Origin: Saccharum officinarum
Lineage: Eukaryota; Streptophyta; Magnoliopsida; Poales; Poaceae
Length of the DNA stretch: 64,000 bases
Reading direction: 5' to 3'
NCBI GenBank assembly: GCA_020631735.1
Contig: CM036221.1
Coordinates: 14,303,381 to 14,367,380, forward strand
Position 1 is the stretch's first letter; every line of letters starts with the position of its first letter. The notes beneath the pieces were generated by a model. The model had not been told where the DNA came from, made no database searches, and saw only the letters and a program-made list of their open reading frames with translations. Positions 32,519 to 43,648 of the stretch are shown here, one piece after another. The position numbers were made by a program, and so were the translations under genes.

Positions 32519-34356
32519 TGAATTTCAAAGGAAATGATAGGATTCAATTTTTTAATTCAAAAGGCTTCCATAGAAAATTTTCCTATAGGAGACTAAATCC
32601 TCTAGATTTTCTGTTTTCTTTTCTGCAAATCAAAGGTGTCCTTAAGTTTGGGGAAAACTATAAAACAAAATCATATTACGGGGCGGAGGGAGTTGACCAT
32701 TAGGCTACACTACACACGGCTGCACATTAGTCTACTGGCAAATGATGATTTGTTACACGCCTAAAACGGCACTTAAAGCCCAAACTTGCAGGCTGCAAAA
32801 CAAACAGAAAAGCAACCCTACTACGGTCATTCCAGACTTCATGTTCATGGCATACACAATGGGTCAATGGAGCCTACGACTACGATACACTCCATTCGAA
32901 TAGTCCAGCACATTCCCATCTCATAGGTCATAGCATTGAACACTGAAGTCAAGCACAGAACATCAGTTGCATAGAACTTACATTTTACTGTCCGAGAAAG
33001 TCAGGTTGCTAGCAACCTATCTTGCTTACATTAACTTATACGGGCATATTAAACCACATCAGTCACTACTTTCTGATAACTACTAACCCAAGGCTCGAGA
33101 ACATCCAGTGAGCTTGAAGCGCCATTTTGAACCTCCTGCACTTCCCCTCACCAATACAGATGCACGGCATGATTATGGGCTCAAAAGCGAAGGTGCATCC
33201 CTGCAGATAAATTTCATTAGAACTACAGACAACAGCTGTGAATGCATAATATTTTTTTTTTACCAAATTCATGTTTTCACCTAATGCCTGATATTCCACC
33301 TATGTTGCCATGTTTTACAGGAAACATCGTAAGGGTCCCAACCCAAATCTTATGAGTTATGACGACCCCTCCAATAAAAATCTTAAGGGGTTACTATTTA
33401 CTAGTATCATCAGCAAGGATACCAGTCTAAGCTTCTGCAAGCCTGCTAGGTTCGGCTCGATGTAAGATGAAGATTGATTTAAATAATGTACTGTTAGCTC
33501 AATATGAGCCATGGAGTGGCATATTTTCAGGTCACCACTAACTGACACAAAGAAAAACAGAGATAGTAATAAGCATAACATGAGCATGATTGATAACAAA
33601 CCTGAAATTGGTAAAGGATAGAAACATATACAAGTAGATACGACCTCTTCAAACAAAGAACTAACCATTTGAATTGATCAAATTGACAAATGTGGTGCTC
33701 ACAAAAGATAGGCAATAAAAGGTGTATAGAAGAAAGAAGGAACAAAAGATAGACCAAAATAAAATGGGTGAAATCGAAAAAGGCTGTACATGTTATAATC
33801 TGAAAGGAAGAGATCATTTGGGGGTTTGGGAATGGAATGGCAATGCGACCTAAGATAAATTTCCAACATTTGTAGTTTACTTACAAAAGAGGCAGGTAAT
33901 GAACAGCAAGCAGAACTGCAGAAGTTTTCTGGTTGTTATACTTTACAAGAACAAAGTTTCCCAGCTAAAGATCCAGGCTCAGGTCCTTCAGGACATTAAC
34001 GACAGGTCTAACTTATTTTTATCTTCAAGCATTTTCTGGATACAAAATATTCATTCTCCAGTTAATTGTCAAAACTTGGGAGCATGTTATCCCAAAAAAT
34101 ACTACCTTAAAAATATAACAGGATGATTAACAGCTAGAGGACCATCTAAAAGTGCAAACATATACCACCGACAAATTGCTTGCTAGACAGGTGACAGCAT
34201 ACAAGCTACATTGCAGCATTGATAAACTGAGTGCCCCAAAATTAGTAGCTTACATCTACATGAACAACTAGACAGCAAACTACTGCTAACATATGCAAAA
34301 TAAATACTATAAAAGAACCCCGCAATGATAAGCATTATGACCTCAAGCTTACCACT
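32519..34356 (-). other. Downstream region of the F-box-associated gene
   Basis: 32519-32700 looks like the other half of the element the hAT jumped into. It ends in a Stowaway-like attacggggcggagggagt. At 33090-33203 (minus) an acceptor ttatctgcag precedes sequence that reads as a plausible 3'-UTR exon of the gene at 34357. The remainder is AT-rich; small ORFs at 33066-33817 have no recognised domain. Confidence 0.35.
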
Positions 34357-35565
34357 TCAAACACATGGTTTTGCCGATGGTGGTGAAAAGCGGAAGTATG
34401 GGCAAACACTATAGTAACACTTGTCCATGTCCATCGCGCAGACCATCTCAAATTCAGCAGTCTTGACATTCAGCGAATAATAATCTACTTCTTCAGGTTC
34501 CCAGTAAAGATCCTCTGATGAAGAGTCTTCTACTTTCTCATCTTCTGGAATGCCTCGAAGGAAAATAAATCCCTCAGCTGCACCTAAAGTGAAGTACTCA
34601 TTATGGTAGCTGGGCAATTGTATAATATTCTCCGACAGGCGTTCATTGGGAGATTCATGGTCACTTTGTTTCGCGATGCGAGAGAAGCGAAACTCTCGAT
34701 TCCCCAAGTATTCACCAACAGTGAGCATCCCAGGGGTTCCTTCTCTATCAACTGCAATGCAAGCCCGAAAGCCGTCCTGCACACGATGAGCATAGTTGAT
34801 AACAGATAACTCCATCTTGAGGGCACCAAGCACGAGAATTTTGTCTGCCGAAGGCACCGTCCAGTAGAAGCAGCCATCAACATAGTCGAAGCGCTCCAGG
34901 CCATAGAAGTTAGGAGGCTCTTCTATGCCCAAAGAACTCCAGTTTGAAGATGTAGCCATTCCCCATTGACTAGTCACAGAAGAGAAGACGAACACGATCA
35001 GCTTGGTTTTGTACCCCGCCACGCAAATCACCCTGAATGAAGTATCCGCCTCATCCTCTTGGGAGGGAGCAAGGCAGAGCCCAAAATTAAGAAGGCTCCC
35101 CGCATTGACGGTTAGGTCGCCAGGTATAGGTGGGAGCAGCACGTATCGCTTGAACAGGGGATCGCACACGGCGTAGTTCATGAAGCGAGGGCGGGGGAAG
35201 TCGCCGCCGTCGGGGTCATCGGGGAAGTACTTGGACTGGATGAGGACACGGCCGTCGCGGGCGTCCAGGGGGAACCAGCCCCATGCTTCCTCCTCCGGCA
35301 CCCACGGCACGAAATAGTACTCGAAATCGGCCTTGCGAGCGAGGGCGATGGCGCGCTTGGCGGAAGGGTGGGGCTCCGTGGCGGGGTAGAAGCCGTCGTA
35401 GCAGGCCAACCCGAGGAAGGGAGGCGGACTCCCGGACCGGCGCATTTTTCGGGGTGGGAATGCGGGCGAGGATCCCACCGAGGAGGCCGTCGGTGAGGGC
35501 GGTCGGGAGCGGCGCCGATGGCTGGCGCTCGATGGCGCCGGCGACGGCGAGGCCATGGCAGGCAA
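34357..35565 (-). CDS. F-box-associated protein, F-box truncated
   Basis: 402 codons, intact. From about residue 50 on (PPPFLGLACYDGFYPATEPH; NYAVCDPLFKRYVLLPPIPG; CIAVDREGTPGMLTVGEYLG; DYYSLNVKTAEFEMVC) it follows the C-terminal substrate-binding region of grass F-box proteins. The first 49 residues are S/P/R-rich and atypical. In the next frame the same DNA (35497-35447) reads LTDGLLGGILARIPTP, the first half of an F-box. This suggests a deletion of about 90-100 bp plus a frameshift removed the rest of the F-box. The product may be expressed without SCF binding, or the gene may be dying. Only about 170 bp separate the start from a Tat LTR. Confidence 0.6.
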   Translation of the reverse strand: MPAMASPSPAPSSASHRRRSRPPSPTASSVGSSPAFPPRKMRRSGSPPPFLGLACYDGFYPATEPHPSAKRAIALARKADFEYYFVPWVPEEEAWGWFPLDARDGRVLIQSKYFPDDPDGGDFPRPRFMNYAVCDPLFKRYVLLPPIPGDLTVNAGSLLNFGLCLAPSQEDEADTSFRVICVAGYKTKLIVFVFSSVTSQWGMATSSNWSSLGIEEPPNFYGLERFDYVDGCFYWTVPSADKILVLGALKMELSVINYAHRVQDGFRACIAVDREGTPGMLTVGEYLGNREFRFSRIAKQSDHESPNERLSENIIQLPSYHNEYFTLGAAEGFIFLRGIPEDEKVEDSSSEDLYWEPEEVDYYSLNVKTAEFEMVCAMDMDKCYYSVCPYFRFSPPSAKPCV

Positions 35566-35739
35566 GCCGACCGCCGGAGCTCGATGATGGGGCAGGACGA
35601 AAGGGGATCGATGGGTTTGGGCCTTTGGGGTTTTTTGGGCGGTGTGGTGTGGAAGAGAAGGAGCCGAGCCGGCGGCGGTGGGAATGGTGGGGTTTAGTAA
35701 TTTCAGAAACGAATTTTGGGTTCATGGGTCTTTGATAAC

Positions 35740-36478
35740 CAAAATTGTTTATTTCGTGAAGTTATGAAAATATGAAATGAATTTCTCCATTGTGTTTCTC
35801 TTGTCGAGATGGTCAATAAACATGTATAGAGCGTCTAATTTGGAGTCTAGATGAAGGAGTAAATTGTCCTTTGGCTTTGTATGAAAATCAGAACTTCTGA
35901 CCCTCGCGCATAGGAGTTCTGGCTCTGCGCGAACATCAGAACTTCTCACCCCTAAAACTTCTGATTTATGCGGTCCAAATTATGGAGAGTCCAAACTCGA
36001 TCCCAACTCTTCCGAACTCGTGGGAAACTTGGAGATTAAGTCTTGGAAATGTTTCCTACTGAAATAAGACCACACCTTTATGTATATGAGAGGATCATGA
36101 CCGATTCATCATCTATCCAATCGTCAAAACACAAAAAAACTAATCTACTACCTCTCTCTCACCCTCTCTTCCTCTCTACTTCTCGTTCTTCGTCAGCGCT
36201 GCATGGACGGTGGATCGACGACGGCGAAGCTCTAGAGCGGCCAGGCCGGCTAGAGCAGCCCATAGCGGCTGCACGCCCCGACGGGGTCTGTCCTGGGCAT
36301 GTAGGGTTTCGGGTCTCAAGAGATCTCGTCAGCGTGTCTTGCGTATCGCGCTCATTAGTTGATGCACAAGGTCCAGGTTTGGACATCCCCTAGGCGTTGG
36401 TCGATCTAAAAATCGGCAAGGCCCTACGTCGAGCGATCTAGCTCCTTATCAAGTATGTGACCTGATTAAGCGTCAACA
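35740..36478 (+). repeat. 5' LTR of a second Tat element
   Basis: Ends ..AAGCGTCAACA at about 36478, followed by atttttggcgactccgctgg, the leader of one Tat subgroup. Left boundary inferred from where F-box upstream sequence stops. It contains repeated aaaatcagaacttctgacc-type blocks (35885-35965) and a pyrimidine-rich leader (36150-36190). Confidence 0.55.
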
Positions 36479-37276
36479 CAATTTTTGGCGACTCCGCTGG
36501 GGACGATTGGTTCGGCTATCTCTTATAGCCGATCTTTCTGACCTAGTTAATATGTTGGTCCAATATATTCTTTTGTGTTCTCATTACCGTTGATTAATTT
36601 GGCCCAAAAGACCGATTACATCTGGTATTGATTCCTTTTATCAAGATGTGGAACAACGGTCGCAACGAGTTCATCCGTTCAATGGGTGAGGAGATCCTCG
36701 TCAAGCCTGCAACCATAGGTAGGATGAAGGTAGATGGGATTACTAAAGATTCTCCTCTTTGTTATAATTTTTTAAGCTACAATCAGAATTTGATAAGTTA
36801 GAAGAAGTAAAATTTGGTGCTCCTATTACCAATTCAGGAGGGATTAGCACTATTCCTCCCACAGCTACATACACACTGAATTCAGTTCGTACCTCTCGAA
36901 CTGATGACAGGACAGCAGCACTGCATGTTTCATTGCCTCATATTACGGTGTTGTTTGACTATCCAAAGTCATCAAGCATGGCTCTGATGCCTGAGGCTTC
37001 ATGTGATGCCTCCCAAACTGATTTACAGAAATTTATTAATTGATTTTGAAAATCAAAACAGGCAAAATTAGACATGCAAGCTATGCATGATGGAGATACA
37101 CATCCTTTGCCTTGCAAAAAGACACTTTTCATGGCTAAAACTCTGGAGATCGATAATCCGGCCGTCTTGATTCAGTCAGAGCAAGCCAATTCCACCATGG
37201 GGAAAAATATGATAATCGGCAATCCTAGAGAACCTAAGATGGGAAAGAAAGTTTTAGATCATGAGGTGGTGCTAGT
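36479..37276 (+). pseudogene. Tat element leader and gag start
   Basis: After the leader signature, a reading beginning MWNNGRNEFIRSMGEEILVK (36652) continues in a broken frame to the insertion point of the SIRE element at 37276. Piece 37074-37276 is open (ALTHPLPCKK-like region to DHEVVL). No domain is identifiable; the assignment is by position. CTAGT at 37272-37276 is the left target duplication of the SIRE insertion. Confidence 0.5.
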
Positions 37277-39237
37277 TGAAAGGTCTTGATGGCTAGAGGG
37301 GGGTGAATAACCTTTTAAAATATTCTACAAAGACAAGCTAAACAAGTTTATCAATATAACAAGTAGCGAGATGCGAGTTTTGCTTAGTCTACGGGGTGTT
37401 TACAAGCCACCTAACCAATTCATAATTCTAGTATATTTGCACTCAACCGCACAAGTCAAACCAAGAAGGTAACTACAACTACAACTAGCAAGCTACACAA
37501 GGAGTTACTCTAGCAAAGCTAACTAGCTAACAAATATAACTAAGAAGGTAATGCGGAGTTGAGTTAGGAGAGTTTCACCGTGGGGCGAAGCATTGAGCCA
37601 ACCGATATGATCAACAATGAATACCAAGATAACCGAACATCGGGATCAATCAATCACAATATGAAAGTGATGACACGAAGATTTATCCTGAGGTTCACGT
37701 GCTTACCGGCACGCTAGTCCCCGTTGTGTCCCTCTTCACCACGTGGTTCGGTGGCTAATCGGTCACACACCGAGCCTCTCAAAAGGCGCCACAAGAACCT
37801 ACCAAATGGCAAAAGGTTGCAATGACACGAGCAATTTATTAATGTTGCCTTTGGCGCTTCGCCGAGGTAGGCACAAACCCCTCACAATCACCGGAGGTGG
37901 CCAAGAACAATCATCAACTCTTGCCAACGTCTCCAAGCTGCTCCAAGCCGTCTAGGTGGCGGCAACCACTAAGAGAAACAAGAATCCCGCAACAAATCAA
38001 CTACCAAGTGCCAACTAGATGTAATCTCACAATGCAAATACATTTGGATCACTCAATCTCACTTCGAATATGCAAGGAAGCAAGAGAGATGAGTGGGAGG
38101 GGAGTTGCTTAGCTCAAAGTGCTCACAAGTATGTCAAATATTTGAGAGAGGGAGCCTTGAGCCGACCAACGAGTATTTATAGACGTACCCCTTCGAATAG
38201 AGCCGTTAGAAACTTAAACGGCCGAAATCACGCTGACCGGACGCGCTGGTCAAACTGACCGGACACGCCGATCGCGCAACGGCTAAGTCGCGAAGCACTG
38301 ACCGGACGCGCTGGTCCAATTGTCCGGACGCGCCGGTCGCACAACGGCTAACTGCAAAGCAACGACCGGACGCGCTTGACGCGCAGACCGGACGCGCTGC
38401 GAACGACCGGACGCGCTGGTCCCGTGACTGACCGGATACGCTGGTCAAGCCTGAGCAGCACACAATGAAACAGTGACCGGACGCGCTGTAGAACTGACCG
38501 AACACCACAGTGCTAGCGTCCGGTTTGAGTCCAGTAAGCTCCCTGAATGACCGGATACGCTGCGCATCCGATCATCAAACTAAAACACGCGCAGACGCTG
38601 AACACTGACCGGACGTGTCCGGTCATACAGAGACCGCGTCCGGTCCAGCGTCCGGTCACCTCTGTGACCTCTGTTCGCCTCCGTTTCTTTTTCGACTTTC
38701 GGCGTAGTGGAAAATAGTCGTTTCAACTCCTCGAAAACGCCTGAATCCCGCCTCGCAAGCTCGGCGGGAGGGAGAGAGGGACCCAAACCCTATCTACCGC
38801 TCAAACTCCACTGCCTTCGCAAATGTGCTAACACCACCAAAGTGATCTCATCATGTGTGAGTGTGTTAGCATTTTCACAATTATTTTTCGAGGCGTTATT
38901 AGTTCTATCCAAATGCATATGATTATAAAATGCACACCTAGAGGCACTTAGGAGTTCAATAGCCGCGTCATTCTTCTCTTTATAGTACGACTATCTAACC
39001 TATAATGTAACCACACCCACTAGGTGTATTGGTTACTAAAACACAACCCTTAAGCATATACCTTTGCCTTGATCACGTAGAGTTACGTCCAAATCCAAGT
39101 GTGGCCATCATGATCACCATGTCCATCTTGCCACCAACCTTGGAATGTACTAATCCTCATATGCTACATACAACTTAGGCATAGGATTAGTACTTAGGCA
39201 TTGTCATTAATTACCAACACCAAACATAGGACTTTCA
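37277..39237 (-). repeat. SIRE 3' LTR
   Basis: 1961 bp, TGAAAGGTCTTGATGGC..CATAGGACTTTCA. It holds a field of accggacgcg repeats (38226-38665). The minus-strand TATA is near 38175 (rc of gtatttatagac). It is very similar to the other LTR; the main difference is a block of about 24 bp present near 47165-47190 only. Confidence 0.95.
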
Positions 39238-39249
39238 ATCTCCCCCTTG
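39238..39249 (-). promoter_or_regulatory. Polypurine tract
   Basis: Minus strand CAAGGGGGAGAT directly before the 3' LTR, the primer for plus-strand DNA synthesis. Confidence 0.85.
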
Positions 39250-40410
39250 TTGGTAATTGGTGACAAACCTTTCACAAAGAAGTTATGATAAAAATTTTGA
39301 TTGAACCCATGTCACATTGTCCAAGTGTATTACCATGTGTAAGAATTATGGACATGTGATCATAAATTCAAATTGATAGCAATGGCTCCCCCTACATGTA
39401 TGCTATATGTTTGTATTTTGGAAGCATACATGTTAGATAGGAAAGATTAGGAGCATTGACTACCAATAGGTGCTAAGTGTTTAAGATTATAGACCTTTGA
39501 AGCGTGATACCATCGGAGTAGCGATAAACACCATCTTAGCACCTTGCGTAGTTAGATACCACTTGGAAAAACACAAACATAACTAGAAACCTCGTGAGAT
39601 CAACATTATAAGCAAGGCTCTAGTACCACTTTGAAAAAAAAACATAAAGCAAAAAAATCTAACTACTTCCTATTCATGCTAGTACCTCAATACACCATTC
39701 AAATTATACTAGCAAGTCACCACACAAGCAAAGTATCGGAGAAAAAGAAATGCATAACTATGCATCATACATATGAAGTGCACATGGAAATGCAACATTC
39801 ATGTTTAAGAGCTTGCTCCCCCTACTTGTGTGCTCAAAATTTTAGATGATCCCCTTCTTTTATCAATTCTTCCCTTTACCTTCTTTTATCAATTCTCCCC
39901 TTTAGGTTTTATCCCCCTTTGTGCTTCTCCCCCTTTGAGTTCTATCTTTGTGAACAACATTTTCTCCCCCTTTGGCACCAATGACCATAAGGGACCAATT
40001 TTAGATAGAATATCATGTCAAATTATGGGGTGAGGATCAAGTTTGTGATTCAACCTATATTGCTTGCATAAATAAAATGCTTCGGTTTGATCCAAGGGCA
40101 AGCTTCTTCATACCTCACTAGAAGGGTTATCATGCACCATGTTGAAGCAAATATTTAGACAAGTTTTCTAGATTAAACACTTAGGATCACAAGCTACTTA
40201 AACAAGTTATATGCTACCACTAGATCATACAAATCATGGAAACAATAGTGGCACCATATAAACTTCAAATTTATTTGATTTTCATGAAAGAGCCTAGAAC
40301 ATGTTAATTATGACTAGATGCACTAAACAAGTCCTTAGCATAGAATGTATGAGATGTCAACCAATTGTACGTTGGGGCTTGAAGGAGAGGCATGTCATAT
40401 ATGGGGTGCA
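39250..40410 (-). other. SIRE 3' untranslated region
   Basis: No ORF. On the plus strand it has repeated tctcccccttg and tctccccctttggcacc blocks (39240, 39890-39980), which may be extra internal polypurine-like tracts when read on the minus strand. Confidence 0.6.
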
Positions 40411-40971
40411 TCAACTCATATTGGAGAAGTCAAGTATGTTCAACTCATTCTTTAGCTTGTGAAATCTCTTCTCATCAAGTGGCTTGGTGAATAGATTAGC
40501 TAATTGATCTTCGGTGCCCACACTCTCAATAGCAATGTCACCCTTTTGTTGATGATCTCTAATAAAGTGATGGCGAACATCAATATGCTTTGTTCTTTGA
40601 TGTTGAACCGGATTGTTGGTTAGCTTCACGGCACTTTCATTGTCACATAGCAATGGCACATTCTTGAAATTGATTCCAAAATCCTTCAATGTTGCCTTCA
40701 TCCACAAGATTTGTGCACAACAACTACCCGTGGCGATGTATTCGGCTTCGGCGGTAGATAGTGCAATACTATTTTGCTTCTTGGATGACCATGAGACAAG
40801 TGATCTTCCCAACAATTGACAAGTCCTGGAAGTGTTCTTTCTCTCCACTTTGTCACCGGCATAGTCGGAATCCAAATATCCAACTAGCTCAAAGCTTGCA
40901 CCTTTGGGAAACCATAATCCAACATCTTGTGTATGCTTTAAGTACCTCAATATTCTCTTTGTTGCCTTCAA
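40411..40971 (-). pseudogene. SIRE RNase H
   Basis: Open for 186 residues. Copia-type RNase H: GYLDSDYAGD (first Asp), SLVSWSSKKQNSIALSTAEA (Glu), LLCDNESAVKL (second Asp), KHIDVRHHFIRDH. All catalytic acidic residues look intact. It degrades RNA in RNA-DNA hybrids. A stop at about 40990 separates it from RT. The frame ends at the natural C-terminus of Pol. Confidence 0.9.
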
Positions 40972-40992
40972 ATGACTTTCTCTTGGTGAGGC

Positions 40993-41958
40993 TTAAAATC
41001 TTGCACACATGCATACACTAAACATTACATCGGGCTTTGATGCCGTCACATAGAGTAGGCTACCAATCATTGATCTATATAGCTTTTGATCAACCATGTT
41101 ACCATTCTTGTCACTATCCAAACTTCCACTAGTGCCCATTGGGGTTGTAATACTCTTTGCATCTTCCATGCCAAACTTCTTGAGCATATCTTTGATGTAC
41201 TTAGTTTGGCTCACAAATGTACCTTCTTTCATTTGTTTGATTTGAAGTCCTAGAAAGAAACTAAGTTCACCAATCATTGACATTTCAAATTCATTTGCCA
41301 TCATTTTTCCAAACTCATCACAATAATCTTGATTGGTTGAACCAAAGATGATATCATCAACATATATTTGCAACACAAATAAGTCTTTCCCAATCTTCTT
41401 GGTGAATAGTGTTGTATCAACTTTGCCCATGACAAATCCTTTGGATAGCAAGAAATCTCTTAATCTTTCATACCATGCTCTAGGTGCTTGCTTCAATCCA
41501 TACAAAGCTTTTCTCAACTTGTATACATGGTTGGGTTTCTTGTCATCTTCAAAACCGGGAGGTTGCTCCACATACACCTCCTCTTGAATGTACCCATTGA
41601 GAAATGCACTCTTCACATCCATTTGATATAGCTTGATATTGTGAGCACAAGCATAGGCAAGTAAGATCCTAATTGCTTCCAATCTTGCAACCGGAGCATA
41701 AGTTTCACCAAAGTCAAGACCCTCTATTTGTGTGTAACCTTGAGCCACTAGTCTTGCTTTGTTCCTTACTACTATCCCATCTTGATCTTGCTTGTTGCGA
41801 AAGACCCATCTTGTTCCAATGACATTGTGATCCTTAGGCCTCTCAACTAATTCCCATACTTCATTTCTCCTAAAGTTGTTGAGCTCTTCATGCATTGCAT
41901 TTACCCAATCCGGATCTCTCAATGCTCTATCAATGTCCTTAGGTTCTTCCATTGACAC
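40993..41958 (-). pseudogene. SIRE reverse transcriptase
   Basis: Open for 321 residues. Signatures are [51 protein letters not shown] and the active site YVDDIIFGS. The end MCARF is followed by a stop (probably CAA to TAA). Upstream at 42067 another stop separates it from the integrase tail, and the linker contains the usual [15 protein letters not shown]. Confidence 0.9.
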
Positions 41959-42066
41959 AAAAGAAGAGTGAGCACAAAATGATGTTAATCTTGATCTAGT
42001 TTGAACTCCCCTTTGTATGTCACCAATGATGGAATCCAGTGGATGGTCTCTTGCAATGTTAGTTGG

Positions 42067-43345
42067 TTAAAGCACTTGGACTCGATTGCTTAGATGTTGA
42101 TATTGATCATAAGTTAGAGATGATGAACTAGCCACTTGTTGATCTTGTTGCACTTGAGATGATGCACTAGCTTGATTTTGCATTAGAGAACCACTAGCTT
42201 GAGTGATTGGGCTTTGGAGCACTTGATCTTTGTCATCATCCACATCAATTACTTGCTTTGGTCTAATATCACCAATATCCATCTCTTTCATAGCATTACT
42301 CAATTGAGTTCCTCTCACATCATCTAAGTTATCTTCTTCATCTTGAGAACCATTGGTTTCATCAAACTCAACATCATGCACTTCTTCAAGTTGACCACTA
42401 GCCAAATTCCAAACTCTATAACCTTTGCTAGCAGTTGAGTAACCAAGTAGGAAGCCTTCATCACATTTCTTCTCAAACTTGCTCAATCTAGTGCCCTTCT
42501 TCAAGATGTAGCATTTGCAACCAAATACCCGAAAGTATGCAATGTTGTGCTTTCTTCCATTTAAGATCTCATATGGTGTTTTCTCTAAGAACTTATGACA
42601 ATAGAGGCAATTGCTATAGAAGCAAGCCGTGTTGATTGCTTCGGCCCAAAATGAATGACTCACATTATACTCATCAATATTGATCTTGCCATATCAATTA
42701 AGGTTCTATTCTTCTTCTCAACTAGGCCATTTGATTAAGGTGTATACTTGGCCGAGAATTGATGCTTGATTCCAAGCTCATCACATAGCTCATCAATTCT
42801 TGTATTTTTAAACTCACTTCCATTGTTACTTCTTACTTTCTTGATTGTGGTCTCAAACTCATTTTGTACTCTCTTGATGAACTTCTTGAATATGTCAAAT
42901 ACATCACTCTTGTCCATAAGAAAGAATACCCATGTGTATCTAGTAAAATCATCCACAATCACAAATCCATACTTGTTGCCACCAATGCTTGTGTATGTAG
43001 TTGGCCCAAATAGATCCATGTGCAACAACTCAAATGCCTTGGAAGTACTCATAATGCTCTTCAATGGATGAGTGTTGCCAACTTGCTTTCTGACTTGACA
43101 TACACTACATAGCTTATCTTTCTCAAATGTGACATCCTTCAAGCCTCTAACTAAGTCATGTTTCACTAACTTGTTCGATTGCTTCATGCCAACATGACCA
43201 AGTCTTCTATGCCATAACCAACCCATACTTGATTTGGTGAGCAAGCATGTTGAAAGTTGAGTGTCACTAGCATTAAAATCAACCAAGTATAGATTCTCAT
43301 ATCTAAAGCCCTTGAAGATCAAATTAGAGCCATCAACACTATCTC
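42067..43345 (-). pseudogene. SIRE integrase
   Basis: Frames 43322-42735 and 42663-42067. HHCC finger (WHRRLGHVGM .. LCSVCQ), core LLHMDLFGPTTY, then VRSNNGSEFKN, where the catalytic Asp is replaced by Asn. The Glu region falls in the break between the two frames. A stop (CAA to TAA) ends the first frame at 42735, and a 1-nt deletion near 42680 shifts the second. C-terminus: FGCKCYILKKGTRLSKFEKK, then an acidic linker. Confidence 0.9.
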
Positions 43346-43606
43346 CACATCATCAACACCAAATATGCACTTGAAACCAAGATCACACAATTGAGCAACC
43401 GACAACAAGTTGAAATTGAGCTTTTCCACTAGTAGCACATTGGAGATGCTATGATCATTTGAGAATGCAATCCTTCCAAGAGCCTTTACATCACCCTTGC
43501 TATTGTCACCAAATGTGATGCTATCAATGCTACTATCATTTGATTTGAGAGAGTTAAACATTCTTGAATCACCGGTCATATGTTGAGAGCACCCACTATC
43601 AAGCAC
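43319..43606 (-). pseudogene. SIRE protease region
   Basis: Begins WVLDSGCSQHMTGDS (active-site Asp), 95 residues open, ending in a frameshift near 43335 before the integrase. No ATG is needed because Pol follows Gag in the same frame, after stops TAA and TAG. Confidence 0.85.
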
Positions 43607-43648
43607 CCAATGCCTTCCTCCGTGCTTATAATTTACCTACAAAATAAT

